64,000 nucleotides of DNA from an uncultured Christensenella sp. (GCA_949948895.1 CATLHE010000001.1:186001-250000), one strand, 5' to 3'; shown: positions 1 to 9,513, counted from the stretch's first letter. Translations and numbers: made by a program. Notes: generated by a model not told the origin, from the sequence alone.

Positions 1-189
1 AACAAAGAGATGGTCAACGTCAAAGAAGTTCTTAAGACCGAGGATATCGAGGCTATTCGCGACGCAGTCGAAACGTTGCACAAACTCTCCAACAGCATAT
101 TCTCCAAACTGTACGAAAACGGCGGCGCGGCGCAGCCTCAGGACGATATCGAGGTAGACAACGCCGAAGTCGTTGATGACAACAACTGA
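1..189 (+). CDS. dnaK: DnaK chaperone, C-terminal fragment (partial at window start)
   Basis: An open frame enters from the left edge and stops at 187-189, giving the last 62 residues. A helical stretch (EDIEAIRDAVETLHKLSNSI) is followed by a short acidic tail rich in D and E. This matches the lid and disordered tail of Hsp70 DnaK, and dnaJ follows 314 bases downstream, the classical dnaK-dnaJ order. DnaK is the ATP-dependent cytosolic chaperone that works with DnaJ and GrpE. The substrate and ATPase domains lie outside the window, so the call rests on the tail and the neighbour. Confidence 0.85.
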   Translation, partial: NKEMVNVKEVLKTEDIEAIRDAVETLHKLSNSIFSKLYENGGAAQPQDDIEVDNAEVVDDNN

Positions 190-503
190 TAATGTAATAA
201 AAACCGATAGCGCCGTCCTCATCGCGAGGACGGTAGCTGTCGTCGTTGTTGCACGATAGGTGCGGTAGCGGATATTAAAACGCGTTCTGCGTTTTGAGGT
301 GCATTCCGAACGATAAGCATACGCCGTATAGCGTTTTTGCGTATTTCGTTTTTGAGTAATATGTTTGATTTGTGACCGAAAGGCGCACAATTCGGCATAA
401 TGTATCGTGTAGTCAGTTGAGCGTGTCGTATGATCGTCGCGTATAATTATTGATTCTATCGATTCTGCCACTTACGCGAATGTCCCTTGGGAGTTTTATA
501 AGC
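190..503. other. dnaK-dnaJ intergenic region with two hairpins
   Basis: This 314-base gap has no convincing gene. A hairpin pairs CCGTCCTC (213-220) with GAGGACGG (226-233) around a five-base loop. A second pairs AAAACGC (277-283) with GCGTTTT (289-295) and ends in T residues, so it could be a weak terminator for dnaK. No CIRCE-like operator (the HrcA inverted repeat) was recognised. Confidence 0.45.
417..447 (+). promoter_or_regulatory. Candidate sigma-A promoter for dnaJ
   Basis: A perfect TATAAT lies at 442-447, with a weaker TTGAGC at 417-422 and a 19-base spacer, about 57 bases before the dnaJ ATG. The -10 is convincing and the -35 is not. It would let dnaJ be transcribed separately from dnaK. 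Confidence 0.4.
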
Positions 504-1607
504 ATGGCAAAAAATTTTTACGAAACACTCGGTGTTACAAAAACGGCTTCGGAAGACGAGATAAAATCGGCTTTCCGTAAGCTTGCGCGCCAATATCACC
601 CGGACTTACATCCGGGCGACGAGGTCGCGGCTAATAAATTCAAAGAAGTCAACGAAGCGTACGAAACGCTGTCCGACCCGCATAAGCGCGCCGAATACGA
701 CGCCTTGCAATCGGGCGGCGGCAGCGGAGCTTTCGGCGGACAAGGCGGAGGCGGTGGTCATCACGGCAGCAGCTTTTTCGATGAGTTCGTCAATATGTTC
801 GGCGGCGAACAGCGCGGTGGCGACGAGTCTAGGAGCAGCGGCGGCGATATAAGCCTTAACGTGACGCTCAGTTTTGAGGAAGCGGCTTACGGCACGCAAA
901 AAGAGATAGCCGTCAACCGTTTCGAGCCGTGCGCGGCATGTCGCGGCACGGGTGCAAAAAACGGCACGCAGTTTGTTAAATGTACCAATTGCGGCGGAAC
1001 GGGTAAAGTTCGTTACGCTCAGGAAACACCGTTCGGAAGAGTTGTCAGCATGAAGCCGTGTAACGTATGCGGCGGCATCGGACGCATAATCAAAGAACCG
1101 TGCACCAACTGCGGCGGCAGAGGTTCGCTCAGAAAAAATTCCAACCTGCGCATCACGTTCCCGCCCGGCGTAGAACCCAATCAAATAATGACCATCCCGG
1201 GCGAAGGCGAGCGCACGAGAACGGGAACAAAAGCCGGTAATCTTATTTTGACGATAACCGTGCTCCCGCATAAAATGTTCAGGCGTAAAGGTCTCGACCT
1301 TCTCGTCGATATACCCGTAACGTTTACGCAGGCGCTTCTCGGCGATAAAGTTCTTGTGCCCACGTTAAAGGGTAATAAAATAGCGTTCCCGCTGCCGGAA
1401 GGCGCGCAGAGCGGTATGACTTTCAAGTTGAAAGAACAGGGGCTTGAAAACCCCAAAAAGCAGATAAAGGGCGATCTTCTCGTTACGATAGATATAGAAC
1501 TGCCCAAAAATCTGTCCAAAGACCAAAGACAAAAGATAAAAGAACTTCACGAAAGCTTTAAACCCGAGCAATACGATAAAGCGCGTGAATTCATGAAAAA
1601 ACAATAA
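504..1607 (+). CDS. dnaJ: Chaperone protein DnaJ
   Basis: This is the 367-residue Hsp40 co-chaperone that delivers unfolded substrates to DnaK and stimulates its ATPase. The J domain is at residues 1-70 with the HPD tripeptide in [11 protein letters not shown] Gly/Phe-rich linker follows around 75-105. The zinc domain has four CxxCxGxG-type repeats ([32 protein letters not shown]), and then come the C-terminal substrate-binding domains, so it is a complete type I DnaJ. The open frame extends 18 codons further upstream, but the ATG at 504 is preceded by a GGAG and begins with the standard [11 protein letters not shown]. Confidence 0.97.
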   Translation: MAKNFYETLGVTKTASEDEIKSAFRKLARQYHPDLHPGDEVAANKFKEVNEAYETLSDPHKRAEYDALQSGGGSGAFGGQGGGGGHHGSSFFDEFVNMFGGEQRGGDESRSSGGDISLNVTLSFEEAAYGTQKEIAVNRFEPCAACRGTGAKNGTQFVKCTNCGGTGKVRYAQETPFGRVVSMKPCNVCGGIGRIIKEPCTNCGGRGSLRKNSNLRITFPPGVEPNQIMTIPGEGERTRTGTKAGNLILTITVLPHKMFRRKGLDLLVDIPVTFTQALLGDKVLVPTLKGNKIAFPLPEGAQSGMTFKLKEQGLENPKKQIKGDLLVTIDIELPKNLSKDQRQKIKELHESFKPEQYDKAREFMKKQ

Positions 1608-1622
1608 ACAAAAACCGGCAGC

Positions 1623-1644
1623 GACCGCCGAAGTCTCGGCGGTC
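1623..1644 (+). terminator. Hairpin downstream of dnaJ
   Basis: A nine-base-pair stem, GACCGCCGA (1623-1631) with TCGGCGGTC (1636-1644), has a four-base loop. It lies between the dnaJ stop and the ackA ribosome-binding site. No good T-tract follows, so it may only attenuate transcription or protect the mRNA end. Confidence 0.4.
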
Positions 1645-1666
1645 GTTACATTTGGGGGAGATAATC

Positions 1667-2857
1667 ATGAAAGTTTTAGTAATCAATGCAGGAAGTTCCT
1701 CGCTTAAATACCAACTTATCGAAACGGATAACGAATCCGTTTTGGCAAAAGGCGTTTGCGAGCGTATAGGTATCGAGGGTTCGTTGCTTACGCACAACGG
1801 CAAGAAAACCGTTAAGATCGAAAAGCCTATGCCTACACATAAGGAAGCAATCAACCTTGTGCTTGATGCGCTTATCGATAAAGAGCACGGCGTGATTTCG
1901 GATATGTCCGAGATTGCGGCGGTAGGTCACAGAGTGTTGCACGCGGGCGAAGCGTTTAACGGCTCTACGCTTATCACGCCCGAAACGCTCAAAAAGATAG
2001 AGGAAAACACCGATCTCGGACCTTTGCACATGCCGCCCAATATCATGGGTATCAAGGCGTGCCAAGAAGTAATGAAAAACGCGCCGATGGTTGCGGTGTT
2101 TGATACCACGTTCCACTCGACAATGCCCGATTACGCGTATATGTACGGGATAGACTACGACGATTACAAACAATATAAAGTAAGAAAATACGGGTTCCAC
2201 GGTTCAAGCCACGCTTATGTTTCCGGCAGAGCGTCGTCGATCATGGGCACCGATAAAATAAAGACGGTGGTATGCCATCTCGGTAACGGCGCGAGCATAA
2301 GCGCAGTCGTCAACGGCAAGTGCGTGGACACTTCCATGGGACTTACGCCGCTCGAAGGGCTTGTTATGGGCACGCGTTGCGGCGATATAGACGCCGCAGT
2401 CATCGAGTATCTTATGGAAAAGAAAGGGCTCGACGTGCACCAAATGACAAACTATCTCAATAAGAAATGCGGTGTGCTCGGCGTAAGCGGAGTAAGCTCC
2501 GATTTCCGCGACTTGGAAGCGGCGGTAAACGATGGAAACGCAAGGGCTAAGCTCGCGCTCGATATGTTCTGTTATCGCGTCAAAAAGTACATTGGATCGT
2601 ATTCCGCGGCAATGGGCGGACTTGACTGCTTGGTGTTTACCGGCGGAATAGGCGAACATACCGTAGCCGTTCGCGAAAAAGTTTGCGAAAATATGGAATA
2701 CTTGGGTATTGTCCTCGACAAGAAGCTTAATCAAGACCCGCCGCGCGATACCGAAGTCCAGATAAGCGCGAAAAAGTCCAAAGTCAAAGTGTTTATCATA
2801 CCGACAAACGAGGAACTGTATATAGCGCGCGAAACGCTCAAGCATAAAGACGATTGA
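1667..2857 (+). CDS. ackA: Acetate kinase
   Basis: This 396-residue enzyme interconverts acetyl phosphate and acetate with ATP/ADP, the energy-yielding end of the Pta-AckA fermentation route. Family signatures are the N-terminal [33 protein letters not shown] and FTGGIGEH near the C-terminus, in the right order for an ASKHA-fold acetate kinase of normal length. The start at 1667 is chosen over an in-frame upstream start because a strong GGGGGAG sits at 1654-1660. Its partner pta is about 18 kb away rather than adjacent. The comF-like gene follows within ten bases of the stop. Confidence 0.97.
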   Translation: MKVLVINAGSSSLKYQLIETDNESVLAKGVCERIGIEGSLLTHNGKKTVKIEKPMPTHKEAINLVLDALIDKEHGVISDMSEIAAVGHRVLHAGEAFNGSTLITPETLKKIEENTDLGPLHMPPNIMGIKACQEVMKNAPMVAVFDTTFHSTMPDYAYMYGIDYDDYKQYKVRKYGFHGSSHAYVSGRASSIMGTDKIKTVVCHLGNGASISAVVNGKCVDTSMGLTPLEGLVMGTRCGDIDAAVIEYLMEKKGLDVHQMTNYLNKKCGVLGVSGVSSDFRDLEAAVNDGNARAKLALDMFCYRVKKYIGSYSAAMGGLDCLVFTGGIGEHTVAVREKVCENMEYLGIVLDKKLNQDPPRDTEVQISAKKSKVKVFIIPTNEELYIARETLKHKDD

Positions 2858-2867
2858 TGATTGGTCA

Positions 2868-3611
2868 ATGCGGCGAGACATAAAAAACGAAATATTGCAG
2901 ACGCTGTATCCCGACGATATCAAATGTATGGTGTGCGGCGACGAGATCCGTCCCAATCGTTACGGACTGTGCAACAAATGCACGTTGGACCTAAACGATA
3001 ATTATTGCGTGAGATGCGGTCGCCATAAAGTCGGTATCGGCGATTATTGCGGAGAATGTTCAAAGTCGGTAATGTATATCGACGAGGCGCGTTCTTCGGT
3101 CGTTTACGACGATACCGCAAAAAATATCGTGAGACGGCTCAAATTCGGCGAAGCGCTGTATCTTGCTCGCCCGATATCCGAATACCTATTGGATACGTTG
3201 ATTGCAACCGATTGGGAGTTCGATTGTTTTACGTTTGTGCCGATGCACAAAAAAGCCAAGCGTAAGCGCGGATATAATCAAGCGGAACTCATTGCGGAAA
3301 ACCTCGCCGAGCGTACTACTACGCCGTGTTTGCCGCTACTCGAAAAGATAAAAGAAACGTCTAATCAAGCAAGATTGACCAGAGACGGAAGATTGATAAA
3401 CGTAATGGGCGCATTTGAACATAAAGTGCGTCCACCGTTTCATGTAGTAATTGTCGACGACGTTATGACGACGGGCGCAACGTTAAACGAGTGTGCAAAA
3501 GTACTCAAGAAAGCGGGAGCTACGGTCGTATACGGACTCACTTTCGCGTCGGTGCCTACGCGGCCGTTTACGGATAAACCCACGGTAAATATTCGCGATT
3601 TTAAAAAATAG
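2868..3611 (+). CDS. comF: ComF-family phosphoribosyltransferase-like protein
   Basis: This 247-residue cytosolic protein has an N-terminal zinc-finger region with four CxxC pairs (C20/C23, C35/C38, C47/C50, C61/C64). A type I phosphoribosyltransferase domain follows with the PRPP loop VVIVDDVMTTGATL near residue 200. This matches the ComF/GntX family. In naturally competent bacteria ComF is needed for DNA uptake after import, but many non-competent Clostridia keep it and its substrate is not settled. The gene starts ten bases after the ackA stop and is probably co-transcribed with it. Family assignment is firm; a competence role is inference. Confidence 0.85.
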   Translation: MRRDIKNEILQTLYPDDIKCMVCGDEIRPNRYGLCNKCTLDLNDNYCVRCGRHKVGIGDYCGECSKSVMYIDEARSSVVYDDTAKNIVRRLKFGEALYLARPISEYLLDTLIATDWEFDCFTFVPMHKKAKRKRGYNQAELIAENLAERTTTPCLPLLEKIKETSNQARLTRDGRLINVMGAFEHKVRPPFHVVIVDDVMTTGATLNECAKVLKKAGATVVYGLTFASVPTRPFTDKPTVNIRDFKK

Positions 3612-3727
3612 ATATGTAGTGCGCGGTTGCCGTATATTGCAGTAAAAGCGGGGAATGCGTGTTGACGCGACTTTCATTTTAAAGTTTTTCTGTTATTCTT
3701 TTTCGAAAGAAGTATGTAATATTATGC

Positions 3728-3760
3728 TTGACTTTGAATAATGCTTTGTGTTATTATAAT
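3728..3760 (+). promoter_or_regulatory. Candidate promoter for rny
   Basis: TTGACT lies at 3728-3733. The downstream AT-rich stretch offers TATTAT at 3752-3757 (18-base spacer) or TATAAT at 3755-3760 (21-base spacer). It is about 90 bases before the rny start, where AAGGAGG provides a strong ribosome-binding site. Confidence 0.5.
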
Positions 3761-3847
3761 AAAGGTACAATGCGCCAAAAAGAAATTACGCCGCGGACAT
3801 GCGGCATAAGAATAATCATTCAAATCTTATAAGGAGGACACGACATT

Positions 3848-5443
3848 ATGTCATTGATTTCGGCGGCGACGTCGGTAATTTTGGCTATAGTTTTGCCGAT
3901 CGTAGCTTTGATACTCGGCGTTGTGGGCGGCGTCATGATCGATCGTTTTATACAATCGAAAAAGAAAAACGACGCTCAAAAAACCGCCAATAAAATGGTC
4001 GAAGACGCGATCAGCGAAGCAAAAGAACTTAGGAAAACGGCGTCTGCCGAGGCTAAGCGTGAGGCGCAGGAGGAAATCGACAGAAAGCGCAGCGAGCTTG
4101 ATAGAGAGATTCGCGAAAGCAAAAGCAATATCGCGCGTTCCGAGCAGCGTATCATTCAGCGCGAAGAGAACCTCGATAAAAAAGAGCAGTCGCTCGATCG
4201 CAAAGCGGAGGAGCTTGAAAATCAACGCAACTCGCTTGCTCAAAAACATGCGGCGGCGGACAAGCTTAAATCGGAGTTAGACGAAGCCAACAGCAAGATA
4301 ATAGACGAGATCCAAAAAGTAGCTCACTACACTAAAGAGGAAGCCAAGGCTCATCTTATCGACGCGATACGCGACGAAGCTAAGCACGACGCGGCAAAGA
4401 TGGTACGTGAGATAGATGCCGAAGCCAAGGAAGAAGCCGATAAACGCGCGCATAAGCTTGTTGCGCTTGCGGTACAGCGTTGCGCGGTGGATCACAGTTC
4501 GGAGATAACCGTGTCTACTGTAGCGCTTCCCAACGACGAAATGAAAGGTCGTATCATAGGCAGAGAGGGTAGAAACATTCGCGCGCTTGAAACGGCTACG
4601 GGTTGCGATCTTATTATTGACGATACGCCCGAAGCGGTAGTCCTTTCGTGTTTCGATCCTATACGCAGGGAAATAGCGAGGATCGCGCTCGAAAAGCTCA
4701 TCAGCGACGGACGCATTCATCCCGGAAGAATCGAAGACCTTGTAGAAAAAGCCAAAAAAGAAGTCGATGTAAAAGTCAAAGAAGCGGGCGAAAACGCCAT
4801 GTATGAAACGGACGTTTTCGGACTCAATCCCGATCTTGTCAGAATACTCGGCAGACTGCGTTTCAGAACGAGCTACGGTCAGAACGTACTGCGCCACTCG
4901 ATAGAAGTGTCGGCGCTTGCGGGAATAATGGCGGCAGAGCTCGGCGCAGACGTCGCTCTTGCCAAACGCGGCGGACTTTTGCACGATATAGGTAAAGCGC
5001 TTGACCATGAGATCGAGGGCACGCACGTATCGATAGGCGTAGACGTTGCAAAAAAATACAAAGAGTCCAAGGGCGTTATCCACTGTATAGCCGCGCACCA
5101 TAACGACGTTGAGCCCGAGACTATAGAAGCCATAATCGTTCAGTGCGCCGACGCTATTTCTGGCGCACGCCCCGGCGCAAGACGCGAATCTTTGGACAGC
5201 TACGTAAAGCGCTTGGAAAAGCTCGAAGAGATCGCAAACGGTTATGAAGGCGTCGAAAAGGCTTTTGCCGTGCAGGCTGGGCGCGAAGTGCGCATAATCG
5301 TTAAGCCCGAGGTCATTGACGACGTTAAAGCCATGTATTTATCCAAAGAGATAGCCAAGCAGATAGAGCAAGACATGCAGTATCCCGGTCAGATAAAGGT
5401 CAATGTGATACGCGAAACGCGCGCCGTCGAGTACGCAAAATAA
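3848..5443 (+). CDS. rny: Ribonuclease Y
   Basis: This 531-residue membrane-tethered endoribonuclease initiates bulk mRNA decay in Bacillota. It has an N-terminal transmembrane helix (about residues 5-30), a long charged coiled coil (about 40-200), a KH RNA-binding domain with [15 protein letters not shown], and an HD phosphohydrolase domain with [14 protein letters not shown]. Order and length match RNase Y. The ATG at 3848 follows AAGGAGG at normal distance. It is monocistronic: a promoter candidate precedes it and two rho-independent terminators follow. Confidence 0.97.
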   Translation: MSLISAATSVILAIVLPIVALILGVVGGVMIDRFIQSKKKNDAQKTANKMVEDAISEAKELRKTASAEAKREAQEEIDRKRSELDREIRESKSNIARSEQRIIQREENLDKKEQSLDRKAEELENQRNSLAQKHAAADKLKSELDEANSKIIDEIQKVAHYTKEEAKAHLIDAIRDEAKHDAAKMVREIDAEAKEEADKRAHKLVALAVQRCAVDHSSEITVSTVALPNDEMKGRIIGREGRNIRALETATGCDLIIDDTPEAVVLSCFDPIRREIARIALEKLISDGRIHPGRIEDLVEKAKKEVDVKVKEAGENAMYETDVFGLNPDLVRILGRLRFRTSYGQNVLRHSIEVSALAGIMAAELGADVALAKRGGLLHDIGKALDHEIEGTHVSIGVDVAKKYKESKGVIHCIAAHHNDVEPETIEAIIVQCADAISGARPGARRESLDSYVKRLEKLEEIANGYEGVEKAFAVQAGREVRIIVKPEVIDDVKAMYLSKEIAKQIEQDMQYPGQIKVNVIRETRAVEYAK

Positions 5444-5456
5444 AGTACGAGTTAAG

Positions 5457-5486
5457 CCCGATTTACAAGAGTAAGTCGGGTTTTTT
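5457..5486 (+). terminator. Rho-independent terminator of rny
   Basis: A nine-base-pair stem (5457-5465 with 5472-5480, one G-T wobble) and a six-base loop are followed by six T residues at 5481-5486, directly after the rny stop. Confidence 0.9.
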
Positions 5487-5537
5487 ATATGTCGGTATAT
5501 AATTAAAATTTATTCGACATTAAAAGTAACTTTCACA

Positions 5538-5569
5538 AAAATTCGGACAAAAATGTTCGAATTTTTTTT
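5538..5569 (+). terminator. Second rho-independent terminator after rny
   Basis: A 12-base-pair stem (5538-5549 with 5554-5565, one G-T wobble) with an AAAA loop runs into an eight-T tract ending at 5569. It is only about 50 bases after the first terminator. It either backs that one up or ends a short transcript. Confidence 0.85.
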
Positions 5570-5955
5570 GTTATTCTTAAGTTGAGGCAAATAATCCGAA
5601 CACGGTTTTCGCGGTATAAAAGCGGCGCATTGCGGCGTCAAAGTCGTTTGTTCGTACCCCAAGTACGCACTTCACGTCTTTTCCTTGCACTACTTGCTTC
5701 TATGCCGCGAAAACTGCTAGCATCTGTGGGTGAGAGATTTTGCCGCAAGACAAGGCAAACGAGTGCAGCCACAGGCTGCATTGCTTTGCTTGCCGATTCT
5801 ATTAAGTTGAGGAAATAGGCAAAGCGTCGCGCAGCATTTGGCTGCTACAATGAGCGAGTTTAATGCAGTATTGCGGCAAAATATCCGCCTCACAGACTTG
5901 TTCGACTTATTTTGCTCAACTTCATCTGTACGGCAGTCGCGGCAAGGAGGTCTTA
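5570..5955. other. Structured non-coding region upstream of spoIIAA
   Basis: No believable gene is present in these 386 bases. The motif TTAAGTTGAGG occurs twice with its surroundings partly repeated (starting near 5577 and near 5802). Between them is a hairpin of TGCAGCC (5764-5770) and GGCTGCA (5774-5780) flanked by further pairing arms (GGCAA upstream, TTGCC downstream). It could be a dispersed intergenic repeat, a small RNA locus or a long leader of the spoIIA operon. No clear sigma-H promoter was found. Confidence 0.4.
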
Positions 5956-6264
5956 ATGAAAATCGAGCATTTTAAAAAATCCGACGAGCTTCACGTCAAA
6001 CTTTGCGGCGAACTCGACGAGAAATGCAGTACGTATGTTCGCACATATCTTGACGAACTGATAGACGAGGGCGGGCTGAGACGACTGTATATAGACATGT
6101 CCGCGCTGTCGTTTATGGATTCCACTGGCATAGGCGTGCTCATAGGTCGATACAAGCGATTGAAACCGCAGGGCGTATCGATATTTTTGCAATCTCCCAC
6201 GAAGGCCGTAGACAGAGTATTAGGACTGTCAGGCATATACGACATAATGACGAAGGCGGTGTAA
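5956..6264 (+). CDS. spoIIAA: Anti-sigma F factor antagonist SpoIIAA
   Basis: This 102-residue STAS-domain protein releases sigma-F from SpoIIAB in the forespore when unphosphorylated. The phosphorylatable serine is S56 in the conserved MDSTGIGVLIGRY segment, and the length is normal. The ATG at 5956 is preceded by AAGGAGG. The larger open frame that starts upstream is not supported by a ribosome-binding site. It is the first gene of a spoIIAA-spoIIAB-sigF operon, with spoIIAB starting one base after the stop. Confidence 0.96.
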   Translation: MKIEHFKKSDELHVKLCGELDEKCSTYVRTYLDELIDEGGLRRLYIDMSALSFMDSTGIGVLIGRYKRLKPQGVSIFLQSPTKAVDRVLGLSGIYDIMTKAV

Positions 6265-6265
6265 T

Positions 6266-6718
6266 ATGAAAAACAAAATGACGCTGACTTTTAGCGCAAT
6301 CTCGGAAAACGAAAGTTTTGCGCGTAATGCGGTCGCCGCATTCTGCGCGGAGCTCGATCCGACGGTCGATGAAATAAACGATATAAAAACCGCAGTCTCG
6401 GAAGCCGTTACCAACTGCGTAGTTCACGCTTATCCCAAAGACGGAAACGAGCATACAGTAACGGTCATAACGGAGATAGATGACGACACCGTACATATCG
6501 TAGTTTCGGATAACGGCGTAGGTATAGACGATATTGCGCATGCAATGCAACCGTTTTATACATCAAAGCCCGAACAGGAACGCAGCGGCATGGGGTTTAC
6601 AATAATGGAATCGTTTACCGATGAGCTCGAAGTCACGCGCAACGAGCCGCAAGGAACCGTAGTGTCGATGTTCAAGACGATAAAAGGCGGTGCGGTTTGG
6701 AATCGGAAGAAACGTTAG
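6266..6718 (+). CDS. spoIIAB: Anti-sigma F factor / serine kinase SpoIIAB
   Basis: This 150-residue GHKL-fold protein binds and inhibits sigma-F and, as a kinase, phosphorylates SpoIIAA. The N-box is in EAVTNCVVHAYP, the G1 box is DNGVGI and the G2 region is GMGFTIME, matching the anti-sigma/serine kinase family. It begins right after spoIIAA, and its 3' end overlaps sigF by 22 bases, implying translational coupling of the antagonist, inhibitor and sigma factor. Confidence 0.96.
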   Translation: MKNKMTLTFSAISENESFARNAVAAFCAELDPTVDEINDIKTAVSEAVTNCVVHAYPKDGNEHTVTVITEIDDDTVHIVVSDNGVGIDDIAHAMQPFYTSKPEQERSGMGFTIMESFTDELEVTRNEPQGTVVSMFKTIKGGAVWNRKKR

Positions 6719-7416
6719 AGCTTATAGAAAGAGCGCAGGGCGGGGATCGGACCGCGGGCGAAACTCTTTTGAATAAAAATTCGCCGCTAATAAAGTCGGT
6801 GATCCGCAGGTATAAGAATAAGGGCGTCGATTACGATGATCTCTATCAGCTCGGCTGTATGGGCTTTATAAAAGCGATAAAAAATTTTTCAGCCGAGTAT
6901 GAAGTCAGATTTTCTACTTATGCGGTGCCGATGATAGCGGGCGAAGTGAAACGCTTTTTGCGCGACGACGGTCCCGTAAAGGTTTCGCGCGGCACAAAGA
7001 CCGCCGCCATCAAGATCAACCGTTACGTCGAACAGTACAAGCGCGAGCACGGCGATTCGCCTACGATCGAGACGATAGCGAACGAGTTCGGTATAGAACC
7101 GCAAGAAGCGGTGTTTATCATGGATTCCAATAAGTATCCCGTTTCCATTTACGAACGCAATGACGACGAGAGTTCGAGAACGCTTTTGGACAAACTGCAA
7201 ACCGATGAAAACGAAGACGATAAGCTCGACAAAATGATGCTCAAACGAATAATCAAAGAACTCGCGCCCCGCGACAAAAAAATCATACTGTTGAGATATT
7301 TTGCCGACAAAACTCAAACGGAAGTAGCGCGCGTACTAAACGTTTCGCAAGTCCAAATTTCCAGATTGGAAAATAAAATACTAAATAAGATACGAGAAGA
7401 ATATTGCGATAGGTAA
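6697..7416 (+). CDS. sigF: RNA polymerase sigma-F factor (forespore)
   Basis: This 239-residue sigma-70-family factor has region 2 (DDLYQLGCMGFIKAIKNF and FSTYAVPMIAGEVKRFLRD), region 3, and region 4 with a helix-turn-helix (QTEVARVLNVSQVQISRLENKIL). The SpoIIAA/SpoIIAB genes directly upstream identify it as sigma-F rather than sigma-G. Translation appears to start at TTG (6697) inside the spoIIAB end, since the frame is conserved from MESEETLELI onward and no better start is present. Sigma-F switches on the first forespore genes, and the spoVA genes follow. Confidence 0.95.
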   Translation: MESEETLELIERAQGGDRTAGETLLNKNSPLIKSVIRRYKNKGVDYDDLYQLGCMGFIKAIKNFSAEYEVRFSTYAVPMIAGEVKRFLRDDGPVKVSRGTKTAAIKINRYVEQYKREHGDSPTIETIANEFGIEPQEAVFIMDSNKYPVSIYERNDDESSRTLLDKLQTDENEDDKLDKMMLKRIIKELAPRDKKIILLRYFADKTQTEVARVLNVSQVQISRLENKILNKIREEYCDR

Positions 7417-7484
7417 GGGTTTTATCGACAGTATTATTTGTCTGTTTATTTTTGTGTGCCGATATATTTATCCCGATAATTTTG

Positions 7485-7515
7485 TGAATAATAAGGCGTT
7501 TCAAAAGGCAAATTA
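7485..7515 (+). promoter_or_regulatory. Candidate forespore (sigma-F/G-type) promoter for spoVA
   Basis: TGAATA at 7485-7490 and CAAATTA at 7509-7515 are 18 bases apart. They resemble the sigma-G/F elements TGAATA and CATACTA, with five of seven matches in the latter. It lies upstream of spoVAC, as expected for a forespore operon. A hairpin (7528-7535 with 7541-7548) follows in the leader. Confidence 0.45.
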
Positions 7516-7561
7516 TTATTAAAAAGGCGCGTTTAAAGTGTAAACGCGACGGGAGCGATTT

Positions 7562-8035
7562 ATGTCGGATAAAACTAATGCCGTCAAACAGCGTAACGAA
7601 CGATATAATAAGTACGTAAATACGGTGACGCCCAAAACAAGCATGACCAAGGCGTTGTTGCACAGTTTTTTGATAGGCGGGCTTACTTGCATTATCGGTC
7701 AGGCGATAGGCGATATTTTGGCGTATTCCGTGCCGTCATTATCTAAAGATATGGTGGCAAATATTACTTCTATGATATTGGTAACGGTCGCCATTTTATT
7801 TACGGGCTTGGGATTTTACGACGTGATAGCTAGACAGGGCGGCGCAGGCTCGTTTTTACCCATCACGGGGTTTGCAAACGCTATGGCGAGCGCGTCAATG
7901 GAGTTTAAGACGGAAGGTTTGATTTTCGGCACGAGCGCAAAACTATTTACGATAGTCGGACCCGTTATAGTTAACGGTATCGTTTGGTCTACGCTCGCGG
8001 GGCTTATTAATCTTTGGATATTGGGAATGTATTGA
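7562..8035 (+). CDS. spoVAC: Stage V sporulation protein AC
   Basis: This 157-residue integral membrane protein has several hydrophobic segments (about residues 30-55, 65-85, 95-115 and 130-155). It is one of the conserved trio SpoVAC-SpoVAD-SpoVAE needed to load dipicolinic acid into the developing spore and release it in germination. GGGAG precedes the ATG by about six bases. The genes spoVAA and spoVAB, present in Bacillus, are absent, as is usual in Clostridia. spoVAD begins one base after the stop. Confidence 0.94.
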   Translation: MSDKTNAVKQRNERYNKYVNTVTPKTSMTKALLHSFLIGGLTCIIGQAIGDILAYSVPSLSKDMVANITSMILVTVAILFTGLGFYDVIARQGGAGSFLPITGFANAMASASMEFKTEGLIFGTSAKLFTIVGPVIVNGIVWSTLAGLINLWILGMY

Positions 8036-8036
8036 T

Positions 8037-9143
8037 ATGTTCAGCTTTAAACACACAAAACCCGAATCGATGTCGAAAGACAATGTGTCGGTAGTACCGC
8101 CGCCTACGAATTTTTCGTCGCGCAAGCGCGTAATGCGGTTTTACAATACGCCGAGAATAATAGGGCGAATGAGTGTCGTGGGTGAGAAAGAATCGAAGGG
8201 TCCTTTGGGCAAGTATTTCGCAAAATGCGAGACCGACGATAAAATGGGCGAAAAAACTTTCGAGCGCGCCGAGATACGCATGTTCGATACGGCGGTACGC
8301 GGCGCGGTGCGTGATTCCGGTCTCGATATAAAAGACGTCGATCTATTGATATCGGGCGACCTGCTCAATCAAATGACAACTTCGAGTTATGCCGCGCGCG
8401 ATATAGGCGTGCCGCATATAGGTGTTTACGGCGCGTGCTCTACGATGACGGAGAGCCTTTTGGTCGCGGCGAGCTTTGTCGACTCGGGGTATTTTTCAAA
8501 CGTTCTTTGCGCCACGTGCAGTCACTTTGCCACGGCTGAGCGGCAGTTCCGTTTTCCTCTCGAGTACGGTTGTCAACGTCCGCCGTATGCGCAGTGGACG
8601 GTAACGGGTGCGGCGGCGTCCATCGTGTCCACCAACAATGCCGATACGGAGCGTTTTCCTAAAATCGTAATGGCTATACCCGGTATGATAACCGATTTCG
8701 GCACAAACGATCTCAATAATATGGGCGCGGCAATGGCACCCGCCGCCATGGATACAATGTGCACGTTGTTTACCCAAACGGGATTTTGCGAAAGCGATTT
8801 CGATCTTGTAGTTACGGGCGATCTCGGAAAGCTGGGCTCAGACATATTGCGCGATTTGATGCGCGAACGCGGAATGAAACTCGGTCAAAACTATATCGAT
8901 TGCGGCAATATGATTTACGACGTAAAACAAAAATGTTATCAGGGCGGAAGCGGTTGCGCATGTTCGGCTACAATTTTCAACTCGTTTATACTCGATAAGC
9001 TTGTAAAAGGCGAATATAAACGCGTCGCGTACCTCGCTACGGGCGCGCTTATGAGCACACAAAGCTGTTATCAGGGCGAAACTATACCGTGCATTTCGCA
9101 CGCAGTGGTGGTAGAAAGTCCGTTCGGAGGTGAATGTGAGTAA
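8037..9143 (+). CDS. spoVAD: Stage V sporulation protein AD
   Basis: This 368-residue soluble protein has a thiolase-like fold and binds dipicolinic acid. Recognisable segments include GVYGACSTMTESL and CSHFATAERQFRFPLEYG, typical of SpoVAD. It sits between spoVAC and spoVAE with almost no spacing. Its last codons overlap the spoVAE ribosome-binding site and start, so the trio is translated as a unit. Confidence 0.96.
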   Translation: MFSFKHTKPESMSKDNVSVVPPPTNFSSRKRVMRFYNTPRIIGRMSVVGEKESKGPLGKYFAKCETDDKMGEKTFERAEIRMFDTAVRGAVRDSGLDIKDVDLLISGDLLNQMTTSSYAARDIGVPHIGVYGACSTMTESLLVAASFVDSGYFSNVLCATCSHFATAERQFRFPLEYGCQRPPYAQWTVTGAAASIVSTNNADTERFPKIVMAIPGMITDFGTNDLNNMGAAMAPAAMDTMCTLFTQTGFCESDFDLVVTGDLGKLGSDILRDLMRERGMKLGQNYIDCGNMIYDVKQKCYQGGSGCACSATIFNSFILDKLVKGEYKRVAYLATGALMSTQSCYQGETIPCISHAVVVESPFGGECE

Positions 9144-9513
9144 CGTATGGTCAATGATAGGAACTTATGCAATAGTTTTTGCGGTTGGCGGCGCATTGTG
9201 CGCGTTGGCGGAAATATTGATAGTGAGAACAAAGCTCACGCCTGCGCGTATCCTCGTTATATTTTTGATCGCGGGTATCGCATTGGAGGGCGTCGGTTTA
9301 TACGATTCGATATTCAAGGCCTGTCAAGCGGGTATCAGCGTGCCTATAGTCGGGTTTGGCGCGTCGCTTGCCAAGGGCGCTATCGAGGCGGCAAGGACTT
9401 ACGGATTTTTAGGCGCGTTTGCGGGCGGCTTGATAAGGACGGCGTTCGGCGTGGGCGCGGCTATAGTGATGAGTTATATCGTTACGCTCACTTTCAGCCC
9501 CAAAACCAAATAG
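9136..9513 (+). CDS. spoVAE: Stage V sporulation protein AE
   Basis: This 125-residue membrane protein completes the SpoVAC-D-E dipicolinate channel set. Hydrophobic stretches occur around residues 8-28, 34-53 and 90-115. Two GTG codons are possible. GGAGG lies at 9126-9130, overlapping the first GTG (9130) but five bases ahead of the second (9136), so 9136 is the real start. It overlaps the end of spoVAD. Confidence 0.93.
   Translation: MSNVWSMIGTYAIVFAVGGALCALAEILIVRTKLTPARILVIFLIAGIALEGVGLYDSIFKACQAGISVPIVGFGASLAKGAIEAARTYGFLGAFAGGLIRTAFGVGAAIVMSYIVTLTFSPKTK

Noticed and set aside
5582-5818. 78-codon open frame in the gap before spoIIAA
   Set aside because: Starts without a ribosome-binding site and runs through the hairpin and repeat; composition is not protein-like.
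5800-5850. Sigma-H promoter for spoIIAA
   Set aside because: An AGGAAAT-like -35 is present, but no GAAT-type -10 occurs at the right distance.
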